Source: Candidatus Obscuribacterales bacterium
GTDB lineage: Bacteria > Cyanobacteriota > Vampirovibrionia > Obscuribacterales > Obscuribacteraceae
NCBI GenBank assembly: GCA_019750335.1
Contig: JAIEOQ010000005.1
Location: forward strand, 372,001 to 436,000
Length of the DNA stretch: 64,000 bases
Direction: 5' to 3'
Shown here one piece after another: positions 1 through 9,831 of this stretch (within the stretch, counting starts at the first letter, position 1; every line of letters begins with the position of its first letter). Both the position numbers and the translations under genes were made by a program. The notes under the pieces are model-generated. The model was not told where the DNA came from, did no database searches, and saw only the letters and a list, made by a program, of their open reading frames with translations.

Positions 1-1700
1 ATTGACTATGGCGCCGCTGACAAACAAGCTCAAGTTAGCGCTTGGGTTACCAATTCGCAATGCAGAGCTTCCAGCGCTATTGCCGGCAATGTTACCAGTA
101 GTGGAAGTTAAAGAAACAATTGGGCTGACTATGGCATTGTTTCCTGGCGTGCTAGCTAATATGTTGCCGACAGTATTTAAAGTGAAAGATGTAGTGCCAG
201 TTAAGGCGCTGGTGCTGTTGGCGAGGGTAACGGCTTCAGTAATTGTGTCATTTAAATTAACGATATTGCCGCTGGCATATAAATTCAATCCTGCGCCGCC
301 ACCAATTTTGAGGGCGTTTGAGGCGCTAGAATTACCGCCAATGTTTCCACCGGTTGCTGTCAGCGAAATAATTGGGCTGCTTACAGCAACATTGGCCGGT
401 GTGCTCGTCAATATATTGCCGTTGGTTGCTAATGTGAATGAGGTTATAGCCAGTAATACACCGCTGCCGTTGGACAGAGTTACGGCTTCAGAATTGGGAT
501 CGACTAAATTGACGGTATTGCCGTTTGCATACAAAGACAATCCGGATGTGCCACCACTATTGATGCGCAAGGCGTTTGTCGCTGCGGCATTGCCGCCGAT
601 ATTTCCAGTTGTGGAAGTCAGTGAAATGATCGGGCTGGCAATGGCCGTGTTCCCGGCTGTTGCTGCCAGTATGTTGCCCTGAGCATTTAAAGCAAAAGAT
701 GTTGAGCCGATTAATGCGCTGCTGCCGTTAGCTAGAGTGACGTCTCCGCCTGTGGAATTTCTTAAATTAACAACGGCGCCTCTTGCGTATAGAGTCATGG
801 CCGAACCATTATTGTTGACCAGCAACGGAGTCGAGGCGCTGGAATTTCCTCCGATGTTTCCATTTGTGCTGGTAAGCGAAACTAGGGGACTTCGAACCTG
901 AGGAGTGGCATAAATAGCTGAGCCGTTTTGGAAATAAGAATTGAGGGCTGTAGCTAGATTGCTAGCAGTGGTTAATGAACCGCCGGTATTGTTGGCCAGA
1001 ACAAAAGTTGTGCCGCTGCCAGAATGCGTAAATGTCAGCGTTCCACCGCTAGGTACCGTGGTTGAGAAAACGTAGGTATATGTCTGTCCACCGATCACAA
1101 CACTAATCGTGCCCGCAGAATTAGAGAATGGATTGTTGCCAAAAACTTGATTCGTCGTTCCATCGTAACTTGTAAAAATAAAGTTGGTGCCTGCCGGTGC
1201 CGTGATTGAAGCTCCGCCGATTATGTTTCCGACCGCACTCAAAGTAAAAGAAGAGCTGCCCGAAAGAGCACTACTGCCGATTAAAGTTACAGCTTCCGAA
1301 TTGGCATCGCTTATATTAACGATAGTGCCGCTGGCAAATAAGGACAAACCGGATGTACCACCGCTGTTAACTAGCAAAGAGCTTGAGGCGCTGGAATCAG
1401 CACCAATTCTTCCTGTCGACGTTAACAAAATGACCGGACTGGTAATCGCCGTGTTGCCGGTTGTGCTAGCTTTTATGCTGCCTGCTGTAGTTAAAGAAAA
1501 TGATGCGGTGCCATGTAATGGACTGCTGCTATTAGCTAAAGTCACTGTTTCTGAGTTGGTATCGCTTAAATTGACAAAGTTACCACTGGCAAATAAATTG
1601 AGCCCGGCTAAGCTGCCACTGTTGACCAATACCGCGCTGCCGGCGCTTGTACCATCAGAAGTTATATTGCCGCTAGTTGCCGTCAAGCTTAACGTAGGTG
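1..1700 (-). repeat. Array of 84-86-residue protein repeats in the adhesin
   Basis: Read on the minus strand, a unit of about 252-258 bases recurs. Each unit contains a segment like ILASTPGNNAIVSPIVSLTS, then TTGNIGGNS, a short Ala/Ser/Leu segment, LNLYASGNIVNL, and a Glu-Ala-Val-Thr-Leu-Ala segment. Copies begin near 119, 371, 629, 887 and 1431 (plus coordinates of the conserved SP-I-SLTS block). Around 900-1180 the array is interrupted by a different segment with a Thr/Ser-rich FTHSGSGTTFVLANNTGG stretch. Copies are diverged, not identical. Confidence 0.8.
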
Positions 1701-4519
1701 CCTGATAAGCTGCCGTGCCGAAAATGTTGCCAGTGCTGGCGGTTACATTCAATATGTTACTTGCGCTGAGCACGTTACGGTTTTCCACTGACGGCGCTGA
1801 AAGGGTCAATGTTTTATCTGAAGTTAGCGTTCCGCTAGCACTTACCAGTAATGCCGCTCCTGGTGGAGACGACACTGTGGAAGTAATGTTCATTGTGCCA
1901 ACAGAATTATTGCTGTTAGTGAAGCTTGTCGTACCAGCAATCAATACTTGCGTGGTCGTGCTGCTGTTAGTCAGATTGACGGTGATAGCCGGACTGCTGT
2001 TTATGAATCCGGTAAATATCAACGTGTATGAGGTAGGTACATTGAGAGCGGTCAATGCACCTAAAGTTACAACGTTGGTTGGAACGTTAGAAGCAACGGC
2101 AACTGATGTGTAAGTGCCGAGTGTTTGTGTGCCGCTCAATCCTAATAGACCGGTGCCAATAAGCGTACCGATACGGGATTGAACCGTAACATTTGCCAGA
2201 TCCAAGCTTGTAAGCGGAACAGTTTGATTGGAGGTTGTAGTTGCTACCACCCGAGTACCGAATGTCTGACTAGTGAAATAATTTACTGTCAGTGTGCCAC
2301 CAGCAGTGCTACCACTACCGGCATCACTGCCGTTATTAGCACCGTCTGTTCCCATTAAGCCGCCACCAGCTAATTGGGTGCTTCCACTACCACTTGGGGT
2401 ACCGCCCGAACCAGGCGATCCGCCTCCAGTTCCACCGGATTGTCCGCTACCATATGTAAGATCGCCTGAAACACTACCAGCTGTGCCTGGTGCCGTAGTG
2501 CCAATTCCGCCAGCGCCGCCGCCGCTAAATCCGCCGCCACCACCCGGACCAAAATTACCAACGCCAGCTCCAAGTCCACCACCACCACCGGAAGCTGCAC
2601 CGGTTCCACCACCAGCTCCGCCATTACCTCCGTTATTGAACACCCCGCTACCGCCGCCGCCGCCACCGAAGCTGCCGCCGCCGCCGCCGGCATTTACTAA
2701 AGCACCGCTCCCACCATTGCCACCATCATAGGAGTATATATTGCCTGTTGTAACTGAACCGGCTGGAGCCGATAATAAAATATCGGCTTTTGCACCGCCC
2801 GAACCACCGTTGCTACCCTGTCCGCCACCGCCACCACCGCCTGAGGCATTGATTTCGCCGTTTATTTCTATATTGCCGCCACCACTGGTTACTGAAATTG
2901 CACCAGCATTACCGCCGTTGCCACCACTGGAATTACCATAAAAATAACCGCCTTGGCCGCCGCCGCCATAAGAAAGCAAATTGCCTGCTACTTGTAAATC
3001 GCCGCCGGAAATGAGCGTAATAGCGCCACCATTGCCCCCACTAACACCGCCGGTGGCACCGTTACCGCCGTAACCTACGGTAATGACGCTGCTGGTTAGA
3101 TTCATTTGGGCAGCTGTAGTCGGTGCGTTATAGCCAAAAGTAGCTGTTGTAGAAGTCGTTCCTGAATCAGTGAATGTGGCGACACCTCCGCCGTTAGTAA
3201 TTGTTGGCGCACCGGTGACAATCGTAACCGCTCCACTTGTGGTAGTGCCGGCTGTTTGTACATATGGTGCCTGAATCGCTTGGGTGATCGGTCCGGATTG
3301 GGCTGTGCCGCCGTTGCCGCCTGCCGCAATCAGAACAGAGCCGCCTGCTCCGGCGGTCCCGTTTGTGCTAATGAGACTGTTGTTCGTAAACCAAATGTTG
3401 CCATTGCCGGCAGCATTGGAGTTGGCCAGTAAATATATATTGCCGCCGTTTGCGCCGCTCGTGTCCAACACATAACCGCCGCCGTTGTTGCTAAAGTCGA
3501 TATTGCCGCCATGGGTGTTGTCGAATTGAAACGTTGCACTGGTTAACGATGAGGCGCCGTTAGTAATCGGGCTTCCAGTCGGAGTGCCCGAAATGTTTGT
3601 TATATTGGCTCCGGCAACCAACCAGAGATTTCCGCCTGCTGTGCTGATACGCGCCAGGCTGTCACCAGTAATATCGCCGCCGGCTATTATTGCCGTAGCT
3701 GTGCCGGTGCTAAGGGTGCCGTTTATTTGCAAATCTCCGGTATTGGCCCAGAGCGGATCGCCAATAATGCAGCTGTCACCGATTACCAGCATTGGTGTGT
3801 CGGCAACAATGTGAGAGGCTTCAGCATAAGTGCTTAAAACACCGCTGACCAATCCGGCAGTTACATTTACTGAACCGCTGCCCGAATATAAATTGAGTTG
3901 TTTGGATAAATAGTCGCCGCCAAAAAGATCAATGTTGCCGCTTCCGGTGTACAAAGCGTCGCGTAAGTTGATCGAGCCGTTCAAGGCCTCCATCGTACTG
4001 TTTGCACCGAAGATGTTGATGTTGGATGTAGCAAGCGAAGACAACACATTGATGTTGCCGTATAAAGACTGAATCATGCCAGCGTTGTTGATCTGCGAAG
4101 CAAGCATATTTACTACGCCTGCAGCTTGCATGATTGGAGCAACAGCCGAGCCTGAAGCCATAACATTTTGAATTGAGCCACCGGCAGACAAATTTAAATC
4201 GCCGGCGCTGGAAATAATGCCTGAGTTGATGATGTTGTTGATGGCGTTAAGACTGAGGTTTAAGTTTGAAACTAAATTGCTGTAGTTGGATAAGCCCAGG
4301 CTAGCGAGTCCGCCTTCAGGAAGTATGGTGGTAAGCAGGCCATTTTGACCGTTGAGAATATTGGCAGCAGTAATTGAAGCTGTAGTCACAGCCGGGTTGT
4401 TAGAAATAGAAAGAAGAGTGCCAGCATTATTTAAGTCGCCGGCCAGATTTAAAGAAGAAGTGCGGTCGACAACAGTGACGCCAGTTGGTATGACGATGCT
4501 ATTGAGCATGTTGGCAAGA

Positions 4520-4565
4520 TGAGAGCCGATGACCATACTGCCTGAGAGCCGATGACCATACTGCC
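4520..4565. repeat. Perfect 23-bp tandem duplication inside the adhesin gene
   Basis: Bases 4520-4542 and 4543-4565 are identical and directly adjacent. Because 23 is not a multiple of three, the second copy shifts the adhesin frame. Deleting either copy joins the N-terminal signal-peptide frame to the long open frame that runs to base 1. The repeat unit has no internal shorter period, so simple homopolymer slippage does not explain it. Confidence 0.95.
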
Positions 4566-4985
4566 GCCAACAGCAGAGCCGTCCATGCCCAGAAGAATAT
4601 TTTGCACACCGCTGTGCAGCATTTGATAGGCAGCAACAGCTTGAGCCGGTGTAAGCATTTGCCCGGGGTTAACAGTTTGAGCGGTACCGGCGACGTCAAT
4701 ATTTACCGAAGTTGGGTTTGTGTGGCCACCGCTGAAAACGACGCTGGCAGCAGTAGAGGACAAGTCAAGATTGAGAGAAGAAGGTGTTTGGGCGCAACCT
4801 TCAGGATGGCTTTCGCAATGGGGCGCATCGCCACCGCTAGCTTCGTCGGCTACAGCCATCTGCCCTGTGCCCTGAAATAAGATTAAAACCGTACCTGCGA
4901 TACCCAAAAACCGACGAAATACGGTTCTCATAGAAGATTCCTTAGTAAATCCGGATGCCAAAGCTGAGCGGTAGAAACTCCTTCC

Positions 4986-5014
4986 ATTATATATAAGTCA
5001 TAAATTTCCAACAA
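4986..5014 (-). promoter_or_regulatory. Probable promoter of the adhesin gene
   Basis: On the minus strand a perfect TATAAT (4986-4991) lies 17 bases downstream of TTGTTG (5009-5014). The expected transcription start is about 50 bases ahead of the adhesin ATG at 4931. Sequence match only. Confidence 0.45.
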
Positions 5015-5143
5015 GTCACTTGGAAGCTCGAGAGTTCATTTGCTGGCCTTGCTTTCTTGCCTACCAAAGCGGAAGCACATAATCGTAAAGTCGGCTAAAC
5101 AGGCAGTGCCACCATATAAGGTGCCGACGTCACTAATATCTTG

Positions 5144-5172
5144 TTGTCATTTTGCCGATGTAAAATTATTGT
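5144..5172 (+). promoter_or_regulatory. Possible promoter of the BON gene
   Basis: TTGTCA (5144-5149), a 17-base spacer and TATTGT (5167-5172) precede the BON-domain gene by about 80 bases. The -10 match is only moderate. Confidence 0.3.
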
Positions 5173-5250
5173 CTGAGCAGTAAAAGTTGGAACAATTTCG
5201 CTGTCACTCCTTTCTTGAAATTACCAAGTAAATGATTCAAGGAGGATCTG

Positions 5251-5631
5251 ATGCGAATATTCGCTGGTGGTGCTTGCCTGTTAGTCCTGTTGAACGTTGG
5301 CGGCATGGCGTTGGCTGACGAGGCTCCAAAAGCCGATAATACTGCTCAAAATCACGGTGTGCTTGAGAAAGATTCAGTTACCGCGGAAAAGCAAAAGAAC
5401 TATACAAGCGATGTAAAAGTACTTGCTCGTTTGCGTAGGTCGATTATGGACGAGAAAGGTCTGTCGATGGATGCGCAGAACGTCAAAATTCTTTATTCGG
5501 ACGGACAAGTCATTTTGCGCGGTCCGGTCAATAGTGAAAATGAAAAGTCTCGAATTGAACAAGTGATCAAAAACTGTTCGGACGTAACTTCTATCAAAAA
5601 TGAACTGACAATAGCGGCAAAGCCGCACTAG
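5251..5631 (+). CDS. Secreted BON-domain protein
   Basis: A 126-residue protein with a signal peptide (LLVLLNVGGMALA, cleavage likely before DEAPKA) and one BON domain over about residues 50-122, including the typical VKILYSDGQVILRGPV segment and a final strand (SIKNELTIA). BON domains bind phospholipid or act as envelope modules in OsmY-type proteins, so a periplasmic envelope-stress role is likely. AAGGAGG stands directly upstream of the ATG. The next gene follows after 42 bases and is probably cotranscribed. Confidence 0.8.
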   Translation: MRIFAGGACLLVLLNVGGMALADEAPKADNTAQNHGVLEKDSVTAEKQKNYTSDVKVLARLRRSIMDEKGLSMDAQNVKILYSDGQVILRGPVNSENEKSRIEQVIKNCSDVTSIKNELTIAAKPH

Positions 5632-5673
5632 AGTTTTGCCTCTATAACACAACTACAAAAATTGGAGAAAATA

Positions 5674-6198
5674 ATGACACACTCAGTAGTGGGAATCGTT
5701 CATAACGCAGTACAAGCTGAAAATATGGTTGTTTCCTTGCAGTCAGCTAGCTTTGCCAATAGCGAAATTTCAGTTCTGTTTCCGGATAAAGAAGGAACTA
5801 AAGATTTTGCTCATGCTAATTCAACCAAAGCTCCGGAAGGTGCTATTGCCGGTGCCAGTACCGGTGGTGTAATTGGCGGCGCTTTAGGTCTTTTGGCTGG
5901 TATCGGCGCTTTAGCTATACCTGGCGTTGGACCGTTAATCGCTGCCGGACCGATCATGGCCGCCTTAAGCGGTGCCGCTGTCGGAGCAACAGTGCTTGGT
6001 GTTACCGGAGCGCTTGTCGGCATGGGTATGCCTGAATATGAAGCTAAAGTGTATGAAGGCAAAATCCGCGATGGAAATATTTTGGTTGCCATTCACAGCG
6101 CTGACAAAGATCGCTTGAAGCTTGCTGAACGGATCTTCAAAGAGAATAATGCTACCGACATTCATTGTGTCGGCGGAGCAGCAGTTAAGAAGAGCTAG
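5674..6198 (+). CDS. General-stress-type glycine-rich protein (YflT-like N-terminus)
   Basis: The start chosen is ATG 5674, preceded by GGAGAAAATA, rather than an upstream TTG at 5662. The 174-residue product has an N-terminal alpha/beta segment (VVGIVHNAVQAENMVVSLQ, then ISVLFPD) like the YflT/GSP17M stress domain. A Gly/Ala-rich hydrophobic stretch follows (GGVIGGALGLLAGIGALAIP) that may insert in or lie on a membrane, and then a conserved GMPEYEAKVYEGKIRDGN block. Proteins of this layout are widespread and uncharacterised. It follows the BON gene and is closed off by a strong terminator, so the two probably form one stress-type unit. Confidence 0.65.
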   Translation: MTHSVVGIVHNAVQAENMVVSLQSASFANSEISVLFPDKEGTKDFAHANSTKAPEGAIAGASTGGVIGGALGLLAGIGALAIPGVGPLIAAGPIMAALSGAAVGATVLGVTGALVGMGMPEYEAKVYEGKIRDGNILVAIHSADKDRLKLAERIFKENNATDIHCVGGAAVKKS

Positions 6199-6206
6199 AT
6201 AAAGAT

Positions 6207-6245
6207 GAAAGAAGGGCATTTCGTATAACGAGATGCCCTTCTTTC
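6207..6245 (+). terminator. Strong stem-loop terminator after the stress-protein gene
   Basis: A 17-pair stem (13 perfect outer pairs beginning GAAAGAAGGGCAT) surrounds a TATAA loop and ends in CTTTC; on either strand it is flanked by A/T runs, so it may act in both directions. It begins 9 bases after the stop codon at 6198 and separates this unit from the MlaE gene. Confidence 0.85.
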
Positions 6246-6279
6246 AATATACCAATTTTCAACGTAAGAGTGTTGGCAG

Positions 6280-7038
6280 ATGCAAAAAGTACTTAAGTTA
6301 TTACCGGGCTTCGATCTACCGTTATGGCTGGCGCCCCTTGGGCTGTCAGTCAGATTGTTTTTGAATGCGGTGAGTGTTGATGCATTCAATCGTTTGCGTA
6401 AAGCTGAGTTTCTGAAATATTGCCAATGGATGGGTGAAAAAGGCTTTCATTTGGTGGCCTTGGCGGCAGTTTTTGTTTCAATTGCTTTGACAATCGAGTG
6501 CGTAATTGAAATGCAAAAATATCGTGCTCAGGATTTATCCGGTGCGATTATATCTATCGGTTTGTTGCGTGAAATCGGACCGATGACGGTCAGTCTTGCT
6601 TGGTGTGCTCGTGTCTCGGCAATGTTAGCTAATGAAGTTCGTTATTATGCTAGCGATGATATTGAAAATTTCGGCAAGAATTTTATTTGTCCGCGTTATT
6701 TAGCCACTTTAACTATGGCAATACCGCTTGGTGCTTACGGTCTTGTTTTTGGCTTTATTACCGGTGCCTTGGTTGCACCGTTGCTAGGAGTAAGCTCCAC
6801 CAACGATTTTCTTGAATCAGCAAGAAGAGGAATTGAGGACAAAGATTTAGTTGTTTATTTTCTCAAGCTGATTTTAATCAATCCAACTATCGGTGTATTT
6901 GCCGGGTGTGCTGCCGGTTGGTATGGGCGCGGCAATCGCGGTATTTCAGTTCCGGTGGAAGCAAATGCGGTGACAGCGACTCTTCTTGTTGGTTATATCG
7001 CTAATTTGATTGTGACTTATGCTGCCTATCTTGATTGA
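6280..7038 (+). CDS. MlaE-family ABC lipid-transport permease
   Basis: The 252-residue membrane protein matches the MlaE/YrbE permease family: an N-terminal amphipathic segment, hydrophobic segments near residues 60-80, 135-170 and 205-250, and the family block with SIGLLREIGPMTVSLAWCAR, which contains the coupling region (E-GP-T). MlaE permeases work with an MlaF ATPase and an MCE (MlaD) protein to move phospholipids across the periplasm. The MCE partner lies immediately downstream. No ATPase gene is adjacent, and the terminator at 6207 separates the upstream genes. The glutamate-rich IECVIEMQKY block is intact. Confidence 0.85.
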   Translation: MQKVLKLLPGFDLPLWLAPLGLSVRLFLNAVSVDAFNRLRKAEFLKYCQWMGEKGFHLVALAAVFVSIALTIECVIEMQKYRAQDLSGAIISIGLLREIGPMTVSLAWCARVSAMLANEVRYYASDDIENFGKNFICPRYLATLTMAIPLGAYGLVFGFITGALVAPLLGVSSTNDFLESARRGIEDKDLVVYFLKLILINPTIGVFAGCAAGWYGRGNRGISVPVEANAVTATLLVGYIANLIVTYAAYLD

Positions 7039-7052
7039 GAATAGTGGAAACA

Positions 7053-8189
7053 ATGGATCAAAAGAATCTCAGCGAAACCGAACAGTCTCCATCTATCGGA
7101 GCTGATGTTTCGCTGGGAATTTTTACAGTTGTGGCGCTGATTCTTTTGTTGTGGGGATATTGCTGGTTGAAAAATTACCAGTCTTTGCGCCCGCCTCAAC
7201 GAATCAATGTTGTTTTCAAAGAGATTGCCGGACTTAATGAAAATGCTGCTGTGTATGTCGACGGTATGCGTGTCGGTATGGTAGACCGCATGGAATGGCG
7301 AGGCGAGCATCAAGTTTTAGTTTGTTTGCGAATTAACTCTTCCATTCTCAAAATTCCTGTTGGTTCAAAATTTGAAATTCTCACTAACGGCATTGTCGGG
7401 GCTAAATATGTGCAGATTGATATGCCGCAAACCGAACCAGGCCAAGAGTATCCTCCTGTATTAGCAGATGAGGCATTCGTTCAAGGTGAAGATCCGATTC
7501 GTCCCGAGCTTGCCGTGAACAAATTAGCTTTAACTTTGAGCAACATCGATATGAAGCAAGTGGGAGAGGATTTCAAAGCGGATCGTCGTCGCTTGGTGCG
7601 CGCTGCGGACCAACTGGCGCTTTTGGCCGACAAATCAATGCCGGTAATTGATCGTGCTTTGCCCTTAGAAAATGAGTTGACCGGTTTGACCAAAGATCTA
7701 AGAAAAACCACTAAAAAAATGGCCAAGCTATTTGATGATCCGGCGTTCTCAGCTGACTGGAAAGAAGCAATTGTTCAAGCCCGCGGTGCTACTGAAAATA
7801 TTCTGACAGCAATACGTGAGTTAAACACAACTCTTGGTGATGGTCCATTCCGCCAGGATCTGTTGCAATCTTTGCAGCAGTTGAATCAATCAACGGCAAA
7901 TATTGCTCAATCGCTAGATTCATTGCAACAAGTGACCGGCGATAAAGACTTCCGCCAGGATCTAAAAGAGATTTTGCAACAAACACGGGCGGCATTGAAC
8001 ACGGTCAACGAAATTACAGACAAGCCGATGAGTGCTGATGTGCGTTCTACTTTGCGTAAAACAAATGATGCAATTATTCATTTGGATATGGCAGCGCAAC
8101 AAATGAATCAAATTCTCGATAAAAGAAGTCCGCTGCTTCATTTGATGCTTGGACGCCCCGGACGGCTTAAAGTTAAGCAGCAGCCTTAG
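7053..8189 (+). CDS. MCE-domain (MlaD-type) lipid-transport substrate-binding protein
   Basis: The start is taken as ATG 7053; an in-frame TTG at 7035 overlaps the MlaE stop and is an alternative. One transmembrane helix (about residues 15-40, VALILLLWGYCWL) anchors a single MCE domain (about residues 45-125, with FKEIAGLNENAAVYVDGMRV and a TNGIVGAKYVQI segment). A long helical tail of about 230 residues follows, with FRQDL(L/K) repeats, which in this family forms a tube or spans the periplasm. It is translationally linked to the MlaE gene. The final 17 bases overlap the convergent desaturase gene. Confidence 0.85.
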   Translation: MDQKNLSETEQSPSIGADVSLGIFTVVALILLLWGYCWLKNYQSLRPPQRINVVFKEIAGLNENAAVYVDGMRVGMVDRMEWRGEHQVLVCLRINSSILKIPVGSKFEILTNGIVGAKYVQIDMPQTEPGQEYPPVLADEAFVQGEDPIRPELAVNKLALTLSNIDMKQVGEDFKADRRRLVRAADQLALLADKSMPVIDRALPLENELTGLTKDLRKTTKKMAKLFDDPAFSADWKEAIVQARGATENILTAIRELNTTLGDGPFRQDLLQSLQQLNQSTANIAQSLDSLQQVTGDKDFRQDLKEILQQTRAALNTVNEITDKPMSADVRSTLRKTNDAIIHLDMAAQQMNQILDKRSPLLHLMLGRPGRLKVKQQP

Positions 8190-8973
8190 CGGTGGTGCCG
8201 ACAAGTTCACCGATCTTCGGTGTGGCTGGTTCTGTTTCTGGTGTGGCTTCGTGCATCTGGCTGACCAGTCCGAACGAATGCAAAACACGTAAGATCATCC
8301 AGGATAAGTCAAATTCATGAGGTTTCAAGCCGGAACGTGCTGATCCGGGAAAAGCATGATGGTTGTTGTGCCAGCCTTCGCCGTTAGCCAAAAGTGCCAC
8401 CCACCAAACATTGACGCTGTCGTCTTCTCTGGCGTAAGTTTTGTACCCCAATTTCGGAGTATGACAAACAACATTGAGTAAAAGCGGTATTTGCAGAACA
8501 GCAGCGCCGGCTAAAGCGCTGGCTAAAGCAGCTTGCCAGCCAAATAAGCTCCATAGTCCGGCGCGGAAGAGCAATCCGGATGCAGCTACTAATCCATGTG
8601 CTTTGTGCCACTGACCATCTTGTTCAAGAAATTTATAAACAGGATCTGTCACCAAATCAGGGCATTGTTGTTTGGGGTCGATATAAACAGGATAAGTTTT
8701 CGGTGTCATCCAACCGTAATAAGCATTCTTGAAGCCATAACGCGGAGAGTGCGGATCAAGTTGAGTATCAGTGTATTTGTGATGAGCACGATGAATGGCA
8801 GCCCACCAGATAGGCGATCCCTCAAAAGCTAAATAACCGCCGAGCACCCAAAAATATTCAATTGCTTTACTGCATTTGAATGAACGATGTGAGAGCAAGC
8901 GGTGATAACCGATGGTCACACCAAGGCTGTGCCACAAATAAGAAGCGGCAAAAACCGACAGAAAATTGAACAT
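8173..8973 (-). CDS. Membrane fatty-acid desaturase (acyl-CoA/acyl-lipid delta-9 type)
   Basis: The three histidine boxes of the di-iron desaturases are present: HRLLSHR near residue 24, HRAHHKYTD near residue 61, and HNNHHAFPGSARSGL near residue 200. At 266 residues it is shorter than most family members, mainly at the N-terminus, but GGGAG upstream of ATG 8973 supports this start. It introduces a cis double bond in fatty acyl chains and so sets membrane fluidity. It follows the receiver-HPt gene by 18 bases on the same strand, and converges on the MCE gene, with which it shares 17 bases; both neighbours concern membrane lipid. Confidence 0.9.
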   Translation of the reverse strand: MFNFLSVFAASYLWHSLGVTIGYHRLLSHRSFKCSKAIEYFWVLGGYLAFEGSPIWWAAIHRAHHKYTDTQLDPHSPRYGFKNAYYGWMTPKTYPVYIDPKQQCPDLVTDPVYKFLEQDGQWHKAHGLVAASGLLFRAGLWSLFGWQAALASALAGAAVLQIPLLLNVVCHTPKLGYKTYAREDDSVNVWWVALLANGEGWHNNHHAFPGSARSGLKPHEFDLSWMILRVLHSFGLVSQMHEATPETEPATPKIGELVGTTAKAAA

Positions 8974-8991
8974 GAATGGTCTCCCTAATTC

Positions 8992-9777
8992 TTAATGTGA
9001 TATTTCTACTAGGGCTTTTTGAGAAATGAATTCGCGGACTTTGCCAAATGACAAGAAAAGAGCCGCATGAATCTTGGTCACTTCAGTCCAGGCTTCTTTT
9101 TCTCCTGCTATTTCCAAATCGCGGCATAAGGTAGCGATCTCTTTTGCGCTTACTGAATAGCTGCCGCTTTTAATTTCGTGAGCGATTCGTTTGACTTCCG
9201 GTGCTTTCTGAGTCTGAACTGATGAGCTTAATTGATCAATCAATGCTTCTGTGACGATCAAGTATAAATCCAGGATGTCATCGAGTTGATCGATACCGTA
9301 AAGCACGTTTAAGTATGCACGATCAAGCGGTTCGGAAGTTATTGATTTAATATCATTCGCATTTGCCGGTTCATCTGAAACTGTCTTGATCTCTATATTG
9401 AGCCAATATTCAAGCCTGCTCTTGAGCATGGCGCGGCTCAGCGGTTTAGCAAGATAATCATTCATGCCTGCAGCGATGCACTGCTCGCGAATGGTTTTTT
9501 CGTCAACTGCTGTACAAGCAATGATTGGAATATTTCTCTGGCTGGCAAATTCAAACTGGCGTATTTTATGCGCAGCTTCAAAGCCATCCATTTCAGGCAT
9601 CATTATGTCCATCAAAATTGCTGATGGTCGGCTTCCTGTAGTGATTGCCTCCACAGCTTGTCGTCCGTTTTGGACTAACATATAGTCGAAGCCCAAAGAA
9701 TTCAATAATAATCCGGCAACCTTTTGGTTGACGGGGTGGTCTTCTGCCACCAAGATTTTATAGGGGTAATCTGGCAC
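8992..9777 (-). CDS. Response regulator with receiver and HPt domains
   Basis: The receiver spans about residues 6-125, with acidic residues in VAEDHPVNQ, phospho-acceptor Asp57 (ILMDIMMPEMDG) and Lys111 (LAKPL). A helical HPt domain follows (about 150-255) with the phosphorylatable histidine in RIAHEIKSGSYSVSA (His200). There is no output domain, so it is an intermediate in a phosphorelay, as in the tail of hybrid kinases (BarA/ArcB type). The cognate kinase is not adjacent. It lies downstream of two coiled-coil genes and upstream of the desaturase on the minus strand. Confidence 0.9.
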   Translation of the reverse strand: MPDYPYKILVAEDHPVNQKVAGLLLNSLGFDYMLVQNGRQAVEAITTGSRPSAILMDIMMPEMDGFEAAHKIRQFEFASQRNIPIIACTAVDEKTIREQCIAAGMNDYLAKPLSRAMLKSRLEYWLNIEIKTVSDEPANANDIKSITSEPLDRAYLNVLYGIDQLDDILDLYLIVTEALIDQLSSSVQTQKAPEVKRIAHEIKSGSYSVSAKEIATLCRDLEIAGEKEAWTEVTKIHAALFLSFGKVREFISQKALVEISH

Positions 9778-9831
9778 AAATAAGTTCTCCTTGTTTTTAG
9801 GCGAGAAGAATAATCATTTGTTCCTTAGCCG

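Larger units (their letters stand above)
1..4931 (-). pseudogene. Giant secreted beta-repeat adhesin-like protein, frameshifted, incomplete at left edge
   Basis: The start chosen is the ATG at 4931, with AAGGA about 8 bases upstream; it gives a signal peptide (RRFLGIAGTVLILF followed by MAVADEA). The N-terminal 130 residues are Ser/Asn/Leu rich. At 4520-4565 a 23-bp tandem duplication shifts the frame: the literal reading ends at 4449 after about 160 residues, but the frame beyond the duplication is open without a stop to base 1, over 1,500 codons. With one copy removed the reading continues smoothly (GSMVIGSHLANMLNSIVIP). The body contains short beta-strand-like Asn/Ser/Thr/Gly repeats, a glycine-rich linker around 2340-3060, and an array of 84-86-residue repeats at 1-1700. 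This resembles filamentous-haemagglutinin/autotransporter-like exoproteins; I see no secretion partner gene here. It could be a pseudogene, a phase-variable gene, or a sequence error. Confidence 0.8.
4932..5250. other. Divergent intergenic region between the adhesin and BON genes
   Basis: About 320 bases without a gene. It holds likely promoters in both directions (listed separately) and no open frame with a good ribosome-binding site. I see no strong repeat or RNA gene in it. Confidence 0.6.

Noticed and set aside
2370-3539. Minus-strand frames of Ala/Val/Gln-rich type inside the adhesin
   Set aside because: They lie in a different frame from the long open adhesin frame and reflect its Gly-rich codons.
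2-3814. Plus-strand Pro/Leu/Val-rich open frames opposite the adhesin
   Set aside because: They mirror the repeat periodicity of the minus-strand gene, have no ribosome-binding sites and encode only antisense low-complexity chains.
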